From Candidatus Buchananbacteria bacterium (GTDB taxonomy: Bacteria; Patescibacteriota; Patescibacteriia; 2-01-FULL-39-33), in NCBI GenBank assembly GCA_903859075.1, contig CAIOLF010000025.1:1-30532 (forward strand): a stretch of 30,532 bases of DNA, read 5' to 3'. This document shows positions 7,752 to 14,441 of this stretch, piece by piece (position 1 is the stretch's first letter; every line of letters starts with the position of its first letter). The notes under the pieces are model-generated. The model worked only from the letters and a program-made list of their open reading frames with translations. It did no database searches and had not been told where the DNA came from. The translations under genes and the position numbers were made by a program.

Positions 7752-9515
7752 TTAATTTACTACGAATCCTCCGGCCTGCAACTCCCATAATTTTTTGTAA
7801 ATGCCGCCCTCAGCCTGAGCCAGCGAGTCATGATCGCCTTCCTCGACGATGCGGCCATTGTCGACTACGATTATTCTATCCATTTTCTTAATAGTCGACA
7901 AGCGATGGGCAATAACAATGACGGTCTTGTTTTCCATCAGTTTGTCAATCGCTTTTTGGATTAATCCTTCTGATTCGCTATCCAGGCTGGAGGTCGCTTC
8001 ATCAAGCACCATTATCGGCGCATCGCGCAAAATGGCGCGGGCGATGGCGACACGCTGGCGTTCGCCGCCGGACAGCTTGATGCCGCGTTCTCCCACATAG
8101 GTATCGTAGCCCTTCTCCAGCGTCTCAATGAATTCATGGCAATGAGCCGCCTGAGCCGCCTTCATCACCTGCTCATCAGTGGCTTCCGGCCGGCCGTAGC
8201 GGATATTCTCCATCAGTGTCCGATGAAATAAGATCGGATCTTGCGGCACCAGCGAGATATTAGCCCACAAGCTTTCCTGCGTCACTTTGGCGATATCCTG
8301 GCCATCGACTAAAATCTTGCCACCGGCCAGATCGTGCATGCGCAATAGCGCTTTAGCGATCGTGGTCTTGCCCGATCCAGAGGGGCCGATGATGGCCAGC
8401 CGCTCCCGCGGCGTAATCGTCAGACTAAAATTCTTAAGAATGACTCTAGTCTGATTATAATTAAAGATTACTTTTTGGAATTCGATCTTGCCTTCTTTGA
8501 CCTTGAGCTCCTGAGCATTGGATATGTCCATGATTTCCTGCGGCGTATTTAAGACAATCGTCATTTCCTCGGCATCGGAAAGATTCTCATAAATAGTGCG
8601 CAACACTTTATTGAAAGACCAGACGCGCTCCATGATCAAAAAGATATAAGACTGGATCAGTACCAAATCGCCGATAGTCACCTGGTTATTCTTCCACAGC
8701 ATAATCGCCCAATACATCACGGCGATCTCCAGTATGACTGTCAAAAACCCCTGAATCGCGTCCAGCGCCGCGCCCAAATCCCAAGTGAATCTTCTGGCTT
8801 TGGCCAGTTCTATATTCTTGGCAATAAACGCTTTGACCTCATTTAAATAGCCATTAAATAATTTGACATTGCTGTTATTGGTGATGGTATCGGCCAGCAG
8901 CCCGGTCGTCGCGCTTTCCAGCTCGTTGCGGCGGATGTCGTATTTCATCTTGAACTTGGCAAAGATAAAATTGCAAGTGATAAAAATCGCGCTCCAGATG
9001 ACCATGCTGACAGCCATCAGCAAATGCTCCCGGCCTAAGACGATGACAATGGCGATCATGCTGATAATGAGCGGCAGGATATCAAAGACAAACCGGTCAA
9101 AAATCGCTTCGAAGGCGCGAGTGAACCAACTGACCCTTTTCACTAGCGTGCCGACGAAATTATTATTGAAATAATTAAAAGAATGGCGGTGCAGGTACTG
9201 AAAGCATCGGTCGGACAGCTTGGCCATGACACTGGACTCAAAATAATTGGTGACAAAAGAATGGGTGCGCCAGCTGAGCCAGTTGATAAAGGAAAAAATC
9301 GCGATAAATATCAAAGCGCCTAAAGCTCCGGCGACGGCTGATTCTTTCGTTTGTCCGCTGGTCAAGGCGTCAAATAAATGTTTGTAATAAATCGGATTAA
9401 TGATACTGACAAGGGTCGCTATAATCGAACAAAAAATTATAACCGAACCGGAAATCCAGTGTTTCTTTCCGGTCTGCCAATAATATCCCAAAGTTTTCTT
9501 GGTATTATCTTTCAT
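7752..9515 (-). CDS. ABC exporter (fused membrane and ATPase domains, MsbA/multidrug type)
   Basis: This 587-residue half-transporter is expected to work as a homodimer in the cytoplasmic membrane. The N-terminal six-helix domain spans about residues 15-310. The ATPase domain follows with Walker A GPSGSGKT (377-384), Q-loop VPQDP (423-427), signature LSGGE (481-485), Walker B IMVLDE (501-506) and H-loop H537. All catalytic residues are present. The substrate is unknown; lipid, peptide or drug export are typical of the family. It is the first gene after the tRNA-Trp terminator and is followed within 3 bases by the UvrD gene. I see no clear promoter; it may be internal to the 9516-9536 AT-rich stretch or come from read-through. 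Confidence 0.92.
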   Translation of the reverse strand: MKDNTKKTLGYYWQTGKKHWISGSVIIFCSIIATLVSIINPIYYKHLFDALTSGQTKESAVAGALGALIFIAIFSFINWLSWRTHSFVTNYFESSVMAKLSDRCFQYLHRHSFNYFNNNFVGTLVKRVSWFTRAFEAIFDRFVFDILPLIISMIAIVIVLGREHLLMAVSMVIWSAIFITCNFIFAKFKMKYDIRRNELESATTGLLADTITNNSNVKLFNGYLNEVKAFIAKNIELAKARRFTWDLGAALDAIQGFLTVILEIAVMYWAIMLWKNNQVTIGDLVLIQSYIFLIMERVWSFNKVLRTIYENLSDAEEMTIVLNTPQEIMDISNAQELKVKEGKIEFQKVIFNYNQTRVILKNFSLTITPRERLAIIGPSGSGKTTIAKALLRMHDLAGGKILVDGQDIAKVTQESLWANISLVPQDPILFHRTLMENIRYGRPEATDEQVMKAAQAAHCHEFIETLEKGYDTYVGERGIKLSGGERQRVAIARAILRDAPIMVLDEATSSLDSESEGLIQKAIDKLMENKTVIVIAHRLSTIKKMDRIIVVDNGRIVEEGDHDSLAQAEGGIYKKLWELQAGGFVVN

Positions 9516-9536
9516 ATGATTTTTTTAAATAAAAAA

Positions 9537-9553
9537 GCCGCCCGCAAGGCGAC
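9537..9553 (-). terminator. Terminator after tRNA-Trp
   Basis: On the minus strand GTCGCC-TTGCG-GGCGGC forms a 6-bp stem (one G-U pair) followed by TTTTTTATTTAAAAAAA. It closes the tRNA-Thr, rpmG, tRNA-Trp transcript. Confidence 0.75.
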
Positions 9554-9687
9554 CAGTCAAAAACAAGTTGCCCTTAAAAATTTTACTTTTCCCTATGATA
9601 TAAGACGTAAATCGCCTATTTTTGTTACAGTCACCGGCATTATTCTAATTTTTTGAAAAATTATATTTATTAAATAATTACACCTAG

Positions 9688-9758
9688 CACGGGATGAGGG
9701 AATCGAACCCCCGCTAACGGTTTTGGAGACCGCTGTACTACCACTATACGAATCCCGC
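9688..9758 (-). tRNA. tRNA-Trp (CCA anticodon)
   Basis: The cloverleaf folds fully: acceptor GCGGGAT with ATCCCGT (terminal G-U), D-arm GTATAGTGGTAGTAC, anticodon stem GCGGT/ACCGT around loop CTCCAAA (anticodon CCA, reads UGG) and T-arm GGGGG-TTCGATT-CCCTC. The discriminator is G. The 3' CCA is not encoded. It is the last gene of a tRNA-Thr, rpmG, tRNA-Trp unit. Confidence 0.95.
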
Positions 9759-9763
9759 CTGCT

Positions 9764-9796
9764 TTGCAGAAACGAAGCAACACCCCGTCTCTGCAA
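9764..9796 (-). other. Hairpin between rpmG and tRNA-Trp
   Basis: On the minus strand TTGCAGAGACG pairs with CGTTTCTGCAA (11 bp, one G-U) around an 11-base loop. It lies 5 bases after the rpmG stop and 6 bases before tRNA-Trp. With no U-run after it, it is more likely an RNA processing or stability element separating mRNA from tRNA than a terminator. Confidence 0.5.
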
Positions 9797-9800
9797 AAAA

Positions 9801-9956
9801 TTATTTTGTTTCCTTGTGCAGCGTGTGCTTCTTGCAATGCTTGCAATGCTTTTTGGTTTCCAAACGGGTCTTTAAAAGCTTCTTATTTTTCCGGGAAAAA
9901 TAATTGATCTTTTTGCACTCGGTGCACTCAAATTTGATCATGTTGTCTTGTGACAT
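9801..9956 (-). CDS. rpmG: 50S ribosomal protein L33
   Basis: The 51-residue frame starts MSQDNMIKFECTECKKINYF and ends HCKHCKKHTLHKETK. The two Cys pairs (CTEC at 11-14 and CKHC at 38-41) form the zinc ribbon of the C+ type of L33, and the spacing and basic content match the family. L33 sits near the tRNA exit site of the 50S subunit. It lies between tRNA-Thr(UGU) and tRNA-Trp in one transcription unit. In many bacteria this cluster continues into secE and nusG, but here it ends at a terminator after the tRNA. Confidence 0.93.
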   Translation of the reverse strand: MSQDNMIKFECTECKKINYFSRKNKKLLKTRLETKKHCKHCKKHTLHKETK

Positions 9957-9992
9957 ATAGTTCCTTTATTTCTATTAATTTTTATTATCCGG

Positions 9993-10064
9993 AGCCCAAA
10001 GTCGGGGTCGAACCGACGACCTACCGCTTACAAGGCGGTTGCTCTACCACTGAGCTATTTGGGC
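9993..10064 (-). tRNA. tRNA-Thr (UGU anticodon)
   Basis: Acceptor GCCCAAA/TTTGGGC, D-arm AGCTCAGTGGTAGAGCA, anticodon stem ACCGC/GCGGT with loop CTTGTAA (anticodon TGT, reads ACA) and T-arm GTCGG-TTCGACC-CCGAC are all intact. The discriminator base is U, the same as in the second tRNA-Thr of this window. CCA is not encoded (CCG follows). It is the first gene after the promoter at 10112-10140. Confidence 0.95.
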
Positions 10065-10111
10065 GAGAGTGGCGGCAAATAATGATTTAGATAAACAAAA
10101 ATAGCTTTTTT

Positions 10112-10140
10112 ATATTAACATAAAAAATCAGGTTTAGCAA
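10112..10140 (-). promoter_or_regulatory. Promoter TTGCTA-17-TAATAT for tRNA-Thr-rpmG-tRNA-Trp
   Basis: On the minus strand TTGCTA, a 17-base spacer ending TGT and TAATAT precede the tRNA by about 47 bases. It is divergent from the strong plus-strand promoter at 10157-10185, with 16 bases between their -35 boxes. Confidence 0.65.
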
Positions 10141-10156
10141 TAATCTTCTGTTACTA

Positions 10157-10185
10157 TTGACAAATCATAAAAAGTATGTTATAAT
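10157..10185 (+). promoter_or_regulatory. Consensus promoter on the plus strand
   Basis: TTGACA, a 17-base spacer ending in TGT, and TATAAT: full consensus at -35 and -10, optimal spacing and the TGn extension. It is the best promoter in the window and points away from every protein gene nearby. The start is predicted near 10192. Confidence 0.8.
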
Positions 10186-10191
10186 GTAATA

Positions 10192-10288
10192 ATACCTATC
10201 TTAATCTAAATAAGTATCTAAATTTAGCAAAATGGTTAAAAATGGCAAAAAAATTATCTTTAAAACCCCGCTCTTGGCGGGGTTTTTA
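10192..10288 (+). ncRNA. Candidate small RNA of about 97 bases
   Basis: A perfect promoter starts transcription near 10192, and a GC-rich hairpin with a run of five T ends it near 10288. Nothing on the plus strand follows, so the transcript should be a stand-alone small RNA. The 5' 70 bases are AT-rich and little structured. A 20-codon frame (10232-10294, MVKNGKKIIFK...) exists, but it reads through the terminator hairpin and its stop lies after the expected 3' end, so coding is doubtful. The 3' hairpin could also stop the convergent surface-protein transcript. I do not recognise a known RNA family (too short for 6S RNA; no SRP or tmRNA features). Confidence 0.55.
10262..10287. terminator. 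Bidirectional terminator
   Basis: AAAACCCCGC, a 5-base loop and GCGGGGTTTT form a 10-bp stem. On the plus strand it is followed by T5 and ends the candidate small RNA. On the minus strand it lies 22 bases after the surface-protein stop and ends with TTTT. Confidence 0.8.
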
Positions 10289-10308
10289 GTTTAGTTCAAA
10301 CAGGCCAA

Positions 10309-11922
10309 TTAACTTTGCGGCTGAATGCTGCTATCGGGACTATTAGTTGACCGGTGTTTTGAGAAAGCCAAATAACCCATCATTATTAAATTTAGCGGAT
10401 TTATTATAATTAAAATTCCCAGCCACTTTGGCTCGCCGAGCATCTCGGCGATGTCCATCCAGACAATTACCAAGATCACGACATTCGCTAATGGAACAAA
10501 TAAGAGTAAAAACCACCAACCTGGCCTGCCGGCGCATTTAATCGTCAAAAAGATATTAGCTATAGGCACCCAGGCCATCCAGATTCCGGCAACGACTAAC
10601 TTTTTCGCGATGAATTGCAGGCATAAGGCGCAATAAATATAAAAAATGACAGAAATTGCGATAATTAATGCGATAAGATAATACACGGTAATGCCGGGCA
10701 AGGCATTTGACGGATTAGGAGTATTTAGCGGCTGGCTAATCGCTGCCAAAGATGATGCTTTTATGATTTCAGTATCTGAAGAATTAACGATGACAGTCGT
10801 AGAAGCTACCACTGAACTGCTTGCATTATTACTCGTATTAGTAGTAATTGTAGCATTTCCAATTGATGCCATTTGTCCTGCCAGGACTGCTTGCTCTGAA
10901 GTAAATTTACCGTCACCGAGAGGGTTGTAGCCGCCGACAATTTCCGTCATATCGCCATAGCCGTCGCCGTCAGTATCAAATTTATTAGGATCAGTCCCCC
11001 ACTTCGCTTCATTTACATCCAATAAACCGTCGCCGTCAGTATCAACTAAATTTCCAACCGTCATGCAAAGTCCGGTCGAACAGCCATTGCTTTGGCAAGG
11101 GGTAATCTTTTCCCACTTACAATCATTGGTCAGAAAAGCAATGCCGTAACTCACTTTTTCAGCTTTAAAATCTGACTTATAACAATAATATCCTCGGCTC
11201 TTTTCACAGCTATTGGAGCAATAAGCGCCTCCGTTGGCTTCCAGTTCGCATAATCCGGGACATTTCATATCTTCGCTGGCATAAGTGCCATCAGGCAAAC
11301 AGAATTTTTCATTAATCGTTTGGGGATCAAACCAACAACTATCTAGTGTATTTTGCTTTTTGCCATTGATAGTTATAGTTCCGGCTTTAAAAATATCCTT
11401 ACCACCATCAGAATCAGTACAAATACTACCCGTTCCACCGCTAGTATTCTTAATACAAGCGCCATTAAGACAACCATTCGGACACTTGTATGGAGTCATT
11501 TTAATTGTATACTTGCCCGTAGAATCCTTACTGCAATTAGTTTCTAAAAGATTATCTTTATCCGTGCAATAGTCCGCGCCAGTTGCCTGTTCTCCATTGC
11601 CCTTAGTAGCCACGCTACCCTTAACAAAATAATCATTGCCACCATCTGTGTCTGTACAAGTATATGGAGTATTATCCGTAATACATTCACCATCCTTACA
11701 ACCAACATAACATAAATAAGTGCCATTAAGGTTATCTCCACCTAAACTTTTATAAAATTCTTCCGCAGTAGTTATTTTGCATTCTGTATCCTGAAATCCG
11801 ACATGATTATTATCAACGCAAACCTGCTTGAATTCACAGGTAGCGGCCTTAACATTAAATGCTACGCCAAATGCCGTTAATAGAAGCAAAATAACTAAAA
11901 ACGGCATCAAGATTTTTCTCAT
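10309..11922 (-). CDS. Secreted Cys-rich surface protein with calcium-site repeats and C-terminal DUF5684-like membrane domain
   Basis: This 537-residue protein has a signal peptide (1-26, cleavage near VKA-AT). Cys-rich modules follow: CTDTDGGNDYFVKGSV at 89-104 and CTDSDGGKDIFKAGTI at 168-183 are two copies of one unit, each followed by a Cys-poor spacer and a CPNGC or CPGLC knot. Next come two thrombospondin-3-like calcium loops, DTDGDGLLDVNE (294-305) and DTDGDGYGDMTE (316-327), and a Ser/Thr/Asn-rich stalk (350-400). Three or four membrane segments (410-522), with WVPIANIF and GWWFLLLFVPLANVVI, resemble DUF5684. The protein is probably anchored by its C-terminus with the repeats outside. 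The role could be adhesion or envelope structure (inference). It is a single-gene unit with its own promoter and terminator. Confidence 0.85.
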   Translation of the reverse strand: MRKILMPFLVILLLLTAFGVAFNVKAATCEFKQVCVDNNHVGFQDTECKITTAEEFYKSLGGDNLNGTYLCYVGCKDGECITDNTPYTCTDTDGGNDYFVKGSVATKGNGEQATGADYCTDKDNLLETNCSKDSTGKYTIKMTPYKCPNGCLNGACIKNTSGGTGSICTDSDGGKDIFKAGTITINGKKQNTLDSCWFDPQTINEKFCLPDGTYASEDMKCPGLCELEANGGAYCSNSCEKSRGYYCYKSDFKAEKVSYGIAFLTNDCKWEKITPCQSNGCSTGLCMTVGNLVDTDGDGLLDVNEAKWGTDPNKFDTDGDGYGDMTEIVGGYNPLGDGKFTSEQAVLAGQMASIGNATITTNTSNNASSSVVASTTVIVNSSDTEIIKASSLAAISQPLNTPNPSNALPGITVYYLIALIIAISVIFYIYCALCLQFIAKKLVVAGIWMAWVPIANIFLTIKCAGRPGWWFLLLFVPLANVVILVIVWMDIAEMLGEPKWLGILIIINPLNLIMMGYLAFSKHRSTNSPDSSIQPQS

Positions 11923-11963
11923 AAAATACTTGTTAGTTCTTAATTGTATTATGTGATATCTAC

Positions 11964-11972
11964 ATTATAGCA
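11964..11972 (-). promoter_or_regulatory. Extended -10 (TGCTATAAT) for the surface protein gene
   Basis: TGC-TATAAT lies 41 bases before the ATG at 11922. The -35 position reads TTATGT, which is weak. Confidence 0.6.
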
Positions 11973-12039
11973 CATTTTTTGGGCTGACATAAACGCCAAA
12001 GCCGGAGTACGAGGCACCGGCGAGGCGAAAAATTTCGTT

Positions 12040-12212
12040 TGGTGGGCCGGGAAGGATTTCCGCCTCGTCTTTTCTTCCGAAAAGACTGCGTTGTCGCGGT
12101 CAGAGCTGAATGCTCCTGATAGTCGCATTCATCTACGCTCGACTGCGTTTTTCGCCGACAAAATTCGGCTCAAAACTTGTCTCGCTTCTGACCCGTTCGA
12201 ATCCCTCCACTC
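12040..12212 (-). repeat. Structured GC-rich element bounded by tRNA 3'-end fragments
   Basis: At 12040-12058 the minus strand carries the last 16 bases of tRNA-Tyr (identical to 12254-12269) followed by CCA, which the real tRNA-Tyr gene does not encode. At 12194-12212 a T-arm-like GTTCGAATCC reads on the plus strand. Between them about 135 GC-rich bases fold well on the minus strand. GGTCAG pairs with CTGACC, enclosing GCCGA/TCGGC and GAATGC/GCATTC hairpins. A perfect GTCTTTTC-GGAA-GAAAAGAC hairpin lies outside that stem. The blocks GAATGCGAC-N5-GGAGCAT and GGG(T)CAGAAG are shared with the insert at 16739-16839. No tRNA can form from the fragments. A stretch at 11990-12035 with GCCGG/CCGGC pairing may also belong to it. 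Confidence 0.6.
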
Positions 12213-12219
12213 AAATAAT

Positions 12220-12248
12220 AAAAAATCAGGCAAGAAGCCTGATTTTTT
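12220..12248 (-). terminator. Terminator of tRNA-Tyr (symmetric)
   Basis: AAAAAATCAGGC, 5-base loop, GCCTGATTTTTT form a 12-bp stem that works in both directions. It begins 6 bases after the tRNA-Tyr 3' end. Confidence 0.8.
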
Positions 12249-12253
12249 ATTAT

Positions 12254-12336
12254 TGGGCCGGGAAGGATTCGAACCTTCGAAGGCGTAAGCCAACAGATTT
12301 ACAGTCTGTCCCAGTTGACCGCTTTGGTACCGACCC
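12254..12336 (-). tRNA. tRNA-Tyr (GUA anticodon)
   Basis: This is an 83-base class II tRNA with a long variable arm (GGCTTACGCC). Acceptor GGGTCGG/CCGGCCC, anticodon stem around loop CTGTAAA (anticodon GTA) and T-arm GAAGG-TTCGAAT-CCTTC are intact. The discriminator is A and CCA is not encoded (ATA follows). It is a single-gene unit. Confidence 0.95.
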
Positions 12337-12340
12337 AAAA

Positions 12341-12363
12341 TGTTAAGCTTAAATAGCTTAACA
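12341..12363 (-). other. Perfect 9-bp inverted repeat upstream of tRNA-Tyr
   Basis: TGTTAAGCT and AGCTTAACA flank a 5-base spacer. On the minus strand it lies 28 bases after the stop of the 97-residue gene and is followed by TTTTGGG, so it may be a weak terminator for the lipoprotein operon. It overlaps the -10 region of the likely tRNA promoter, so a repressor site is an alternative. Confidence 0.4.
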
Positions 12364-12383
12364 TAAATTTTAATTAATTTCAA
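12355..12383 (-). promoter_or_regulatory. Probable tRNA-Tyr promoter (TTGAAA-17-TAAGCT)
   Basis: TTGAAA and a TGT-preceded TAAGCT are 17 bases apart, with the start predicted about 12 bases before the tRNA. The -10 is poor and overlaps an inverted repeat. Confidence 0.4.
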
Positions 12384-12391
12384 GACACCCA

Positions 12392-12685
12392 CTAAGCCGC
12401 TCGGGTCTTCCTTTTTCTTTCTCTAATCTGTTCTTCTGTTTCATAGCCGGTCGGTTCATTTGTCTTATAGAGATCCTTCGGCTCCGTATCAATGCTCATC
12501 TTCGGTTTTGAATCAATCCCTCCCAGTCCCGGTCCATGAGCGACGTATCCGCCGATTCTAATATTTCCTTCCTCATCCCTAATGCCGCCCAAATCAAGCA
12601 AATCCTGCATTTTTTGCCTTTCCTCTTCCTCATCTTCCCTATTAAAGTCATGGCCGAAACGCCTCCTAGATTCCGGATTCATCAT
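12392..12685 (-). CDS. Small acidic/charged hypothetical protein
   Basis: This 97-residue protein is highly charged and lacks a signal peptide, membrane segment and Cys. An Asp/Glu/Arg-rich start (RREDEEEERQKMQD-like region) is followed by a glycine-rich middle (GYVAHGPGLGGID) and a basic tail (ERKRKTRAA). It looks largely disordered. I do not recognise it. It follows the lipoprotein gene by 10 bases and is the last gene of that operon. It starts with two consecutive ATG codons, either of which could be used. Confidence 0.6.
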   Translation of the reverse strand: MMNPESRRRFGHDFNREDEEEERQKMQDLLDLGGIRDEEGNIRIGGYVAHGPGLGGIDSKPKMSIDTEPKDLYKTNEPTGYETEEQIRERKRKTRAA

Positions 12686-12695
12686 AATTTTATGA

Positions 12696-13658
12696 TTAAG
12701 GATTAGTAGCTAATTCATGCACTAGCCAATTATCGCCGGTCTTCTGCAAAGAAACCCAGCGGAAATTTTTTCCATTTTCCCAGCCAAGTTGCTCGCCTGC
12801 CGGTTTTACTTTTACATCCAACTCCACTTTAAAAACTTGGCGGGTCGGCGTCCATTCTTCTTTAAACGCTTCTTCTATCTTATTAACTTTTAGAGCTTCT
12901 AACGTATTAAAATTAACGCCCCAGCCCTGTTTAGTATTATCGCTGGCGTCCATCAGCGCGATGGCCTCCGGTATTTTTTTCCCTGATAGATAATCAAAAA
13001 ATTGGCTGACTGTTTTCTCTTGGCTCTCTCCCAGCGCCTTGGCGGCTGCTACGGCCAAATCAATAGGATTTTTTTCAATTTTTATTTTCAAACGGCCCTG
13101 TATCTTATCGGCCATGGCGGCGGCCAAAGTTATCAGTTCATCATCGGTAATCGCCTGGTGCGAATAATTCGCCCAGACAAAACGATTGGGATTGATTATT
13201 AAATCGACTGACCAAATGCTTTTATCGGCGCGATAGCTGATTATATTTTCCATATTTATTTTGGCGCTCGTATCTAAGGTTAGACCTAGGTACTGGCGCG
13301 CTTCTTTTTGCCTTTCAACATTTAAATTATCCAAAACAATTAAAATGCTGGGACCGCCGGGACTGATACGATTATGCTCAGCATCTTTATAAAAATCTTC
13401 CTGATAATCCGTATAATAATCGCAAGAGAAAACCGTCGCCAGTTTTGATGGCTCGACTTTGACAATCGGCTTATGCAATACCGAATAAACAAAATCAGCG
13501 GTGAAAAAATTACAAATGTTATTATCGACATCGCCCTTATTGCCGCCAGCGCCACTGATATTATTCTTTGGACCATTGGTGGTTGCCGATTGATTGCCGC
13601 AGCCGGCCAAAACCACAGCCAGCAAAACCGCTGCAGTTAAAATAGAAATTTTTTTCAT
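12696..13658 (-). CDS. Predicted lipoprotein, unknown function
   Basis: The protein has 320 residues. A short signal sequence ends in the lipobox LAGC with the lipidated Cys at position 20, followed by an Asn/Ser/Gly-rich linker, so it is a membrane-anchored lipoprotein exposed outside. The mature part has mixed alpha/beta composition with no motif I recognise. The last 90 residues resemble small lipoprotein domains that carry a nuclear-transport-factor-2-like fold (VFKVELDVKV...KTGDNWLVHE), which is only a guess. It lies 24 bases after the ABC permease gene, in the same operon as a second lipoprotein, so the set may handle a substrate at the membrane surface. Confidence 0.75.
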   Translation of the reverse strand: MKKISILTAAVLLAVVLAGCGNQSATTNGPKNNISGAGGNKGDVDNNICNFFTADFVYSVLHKPIVKVEPSKLATVFSCDYYTDYQEDFYKDAEHNRISPGGPSILIVLDNLNVERQKEARQYLGLTLDTSAKINMENIISYRADKSIWSVDLIINPNRFVWANYSHQAITDDELITLAAAMADKIQGRLKIKIEKNPIDLAVAAAKALGESQEKTVSQFFDYLSGKKIPEAIALMDASDNTKQGWGVNFNTLEALKVNKIEEAFKEEWTPTRQVFKVELDVKVKPAGEQLGWENGKNFRWVSLQKTGDNWLVHELATNP

Positions 13659-13682
13659 ACTATTAATTATCTTTTAAAATAA

Positions 13683-14429
13683 TTAAACCTGCACCCGAGA
13701 AAATAAATAACTGCCAATACCCAAAAATACCAACGTAAAAACCAATAAGACGGCAAAATCATTCAGTATCCCAGCATGGATTGTTGCTGTTGTTAATGCT
13801 ACTCTTAGCCCATCCACTCCATAGGTCAAGGGATTGGCCGAAGTTATCGCGCGGACTGCCGGCGGGAAGCCGTCCAACGGGAACAGGGCGCCGGAAAGAA
13901 AAAACAAAGGCATTATTAAAAAATTCATTATCAAAGAAAAAGCGTGCATATCATCAAGCAACGAAGCAATGGCCGTGCCGATAGCAGTGAATAAGATGGC
14001 GATAATGATCATAAAAATAATCGCCAAAGGCAGATAGACAATATTAAACCGAAAACCAAAAGGTACGGAGATAATCATGACAATAATACCCTGGAAAACG
14101 GCCACTGTCGCTCCGCCAAAAGTGCGGCCCAGCATGATATTAAAACGGGAAACAGGGGCAACCAAGGTCTCTTTTAGAAACCCGAATTGCCGGTCCCAAA
14201 TCGTCTCAATGCCGGCAAACATGGCGGTGAACAGCACGCTCATGGCGATAATTCCGGGAGCCAAGAATTCCAAATAATTGCCGCCGCCGGCCCGCTGATA
14301 AATCGGACCAAAACCAAAGCCAAGGGCCAGCAAGAATAACAGCGGCTGGCCGAGCGAGCCGATCATTCTCGGCTTGGAGCGGAAATGCCTCTTTAATTGT
14401 CTGAGCCAAAGGATGTAAATTGCATTCAT
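13683..14429 (-). CDS. ABC-2 type transporter permease (DrrB/NodJ-like)
   Basis: This 248-residue membrane protein has six hydrophobic segments. The ABC-2 signature region near residues 95-150 (LGRTFGGATVAVFQGIIVMI) and the following SLLDDMHAFSLIMNFLIMPLFFLSGALFPL are characteristic of the drug, polysaccharide or lipid exporter permeases of the DrrB/NodJ group. It pairs with the ATPase gene 12 bases upstream, and the complex is probably a 2+2 assembly. The start at ATG 14429 fits the family N-terminus (ILWLRQLKRHFRSKPR). Confidence 0.9.
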   Translation of the reverse strand: MNAIYILWLRQLKRHFRSKPRMIGSLGQPLLFLLALGFGFGPIYQRAGGGNYLEFLAPGIIAMSVLFTAMFAGIETIWDRQFGFLKETLVAPVSRFNIMLGRTFGGATVAVFQGIIVMIISVPFGFRFNIVYLPLAIIFMIIIAILFTAIGTAIASLLDDMHAFSLIMNFLIMPLFFLSGALFPLDGFPPAVRAITSANPLTYGVDGLRVALTTATIHAGILNDFAVLLVFTLVFLGIGSYLFSRVQV

Positions 14430-14441
14430 AATTTATAAATA

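Noticed and set aside
10232..10294. 20-codon peptide gene inside the plus-strand transcript
   Set aside because: It reads through the terminator stem, its stop is beyond the expected RNA end, and there is no ribosome binding site.
12091..12392. Open frames on both strands across tRNA-Tyr, including a GREGFEPSKA ending
   Set aside because: They are translations of the tRNA gene and its terminator, a well-known false-protein signature.
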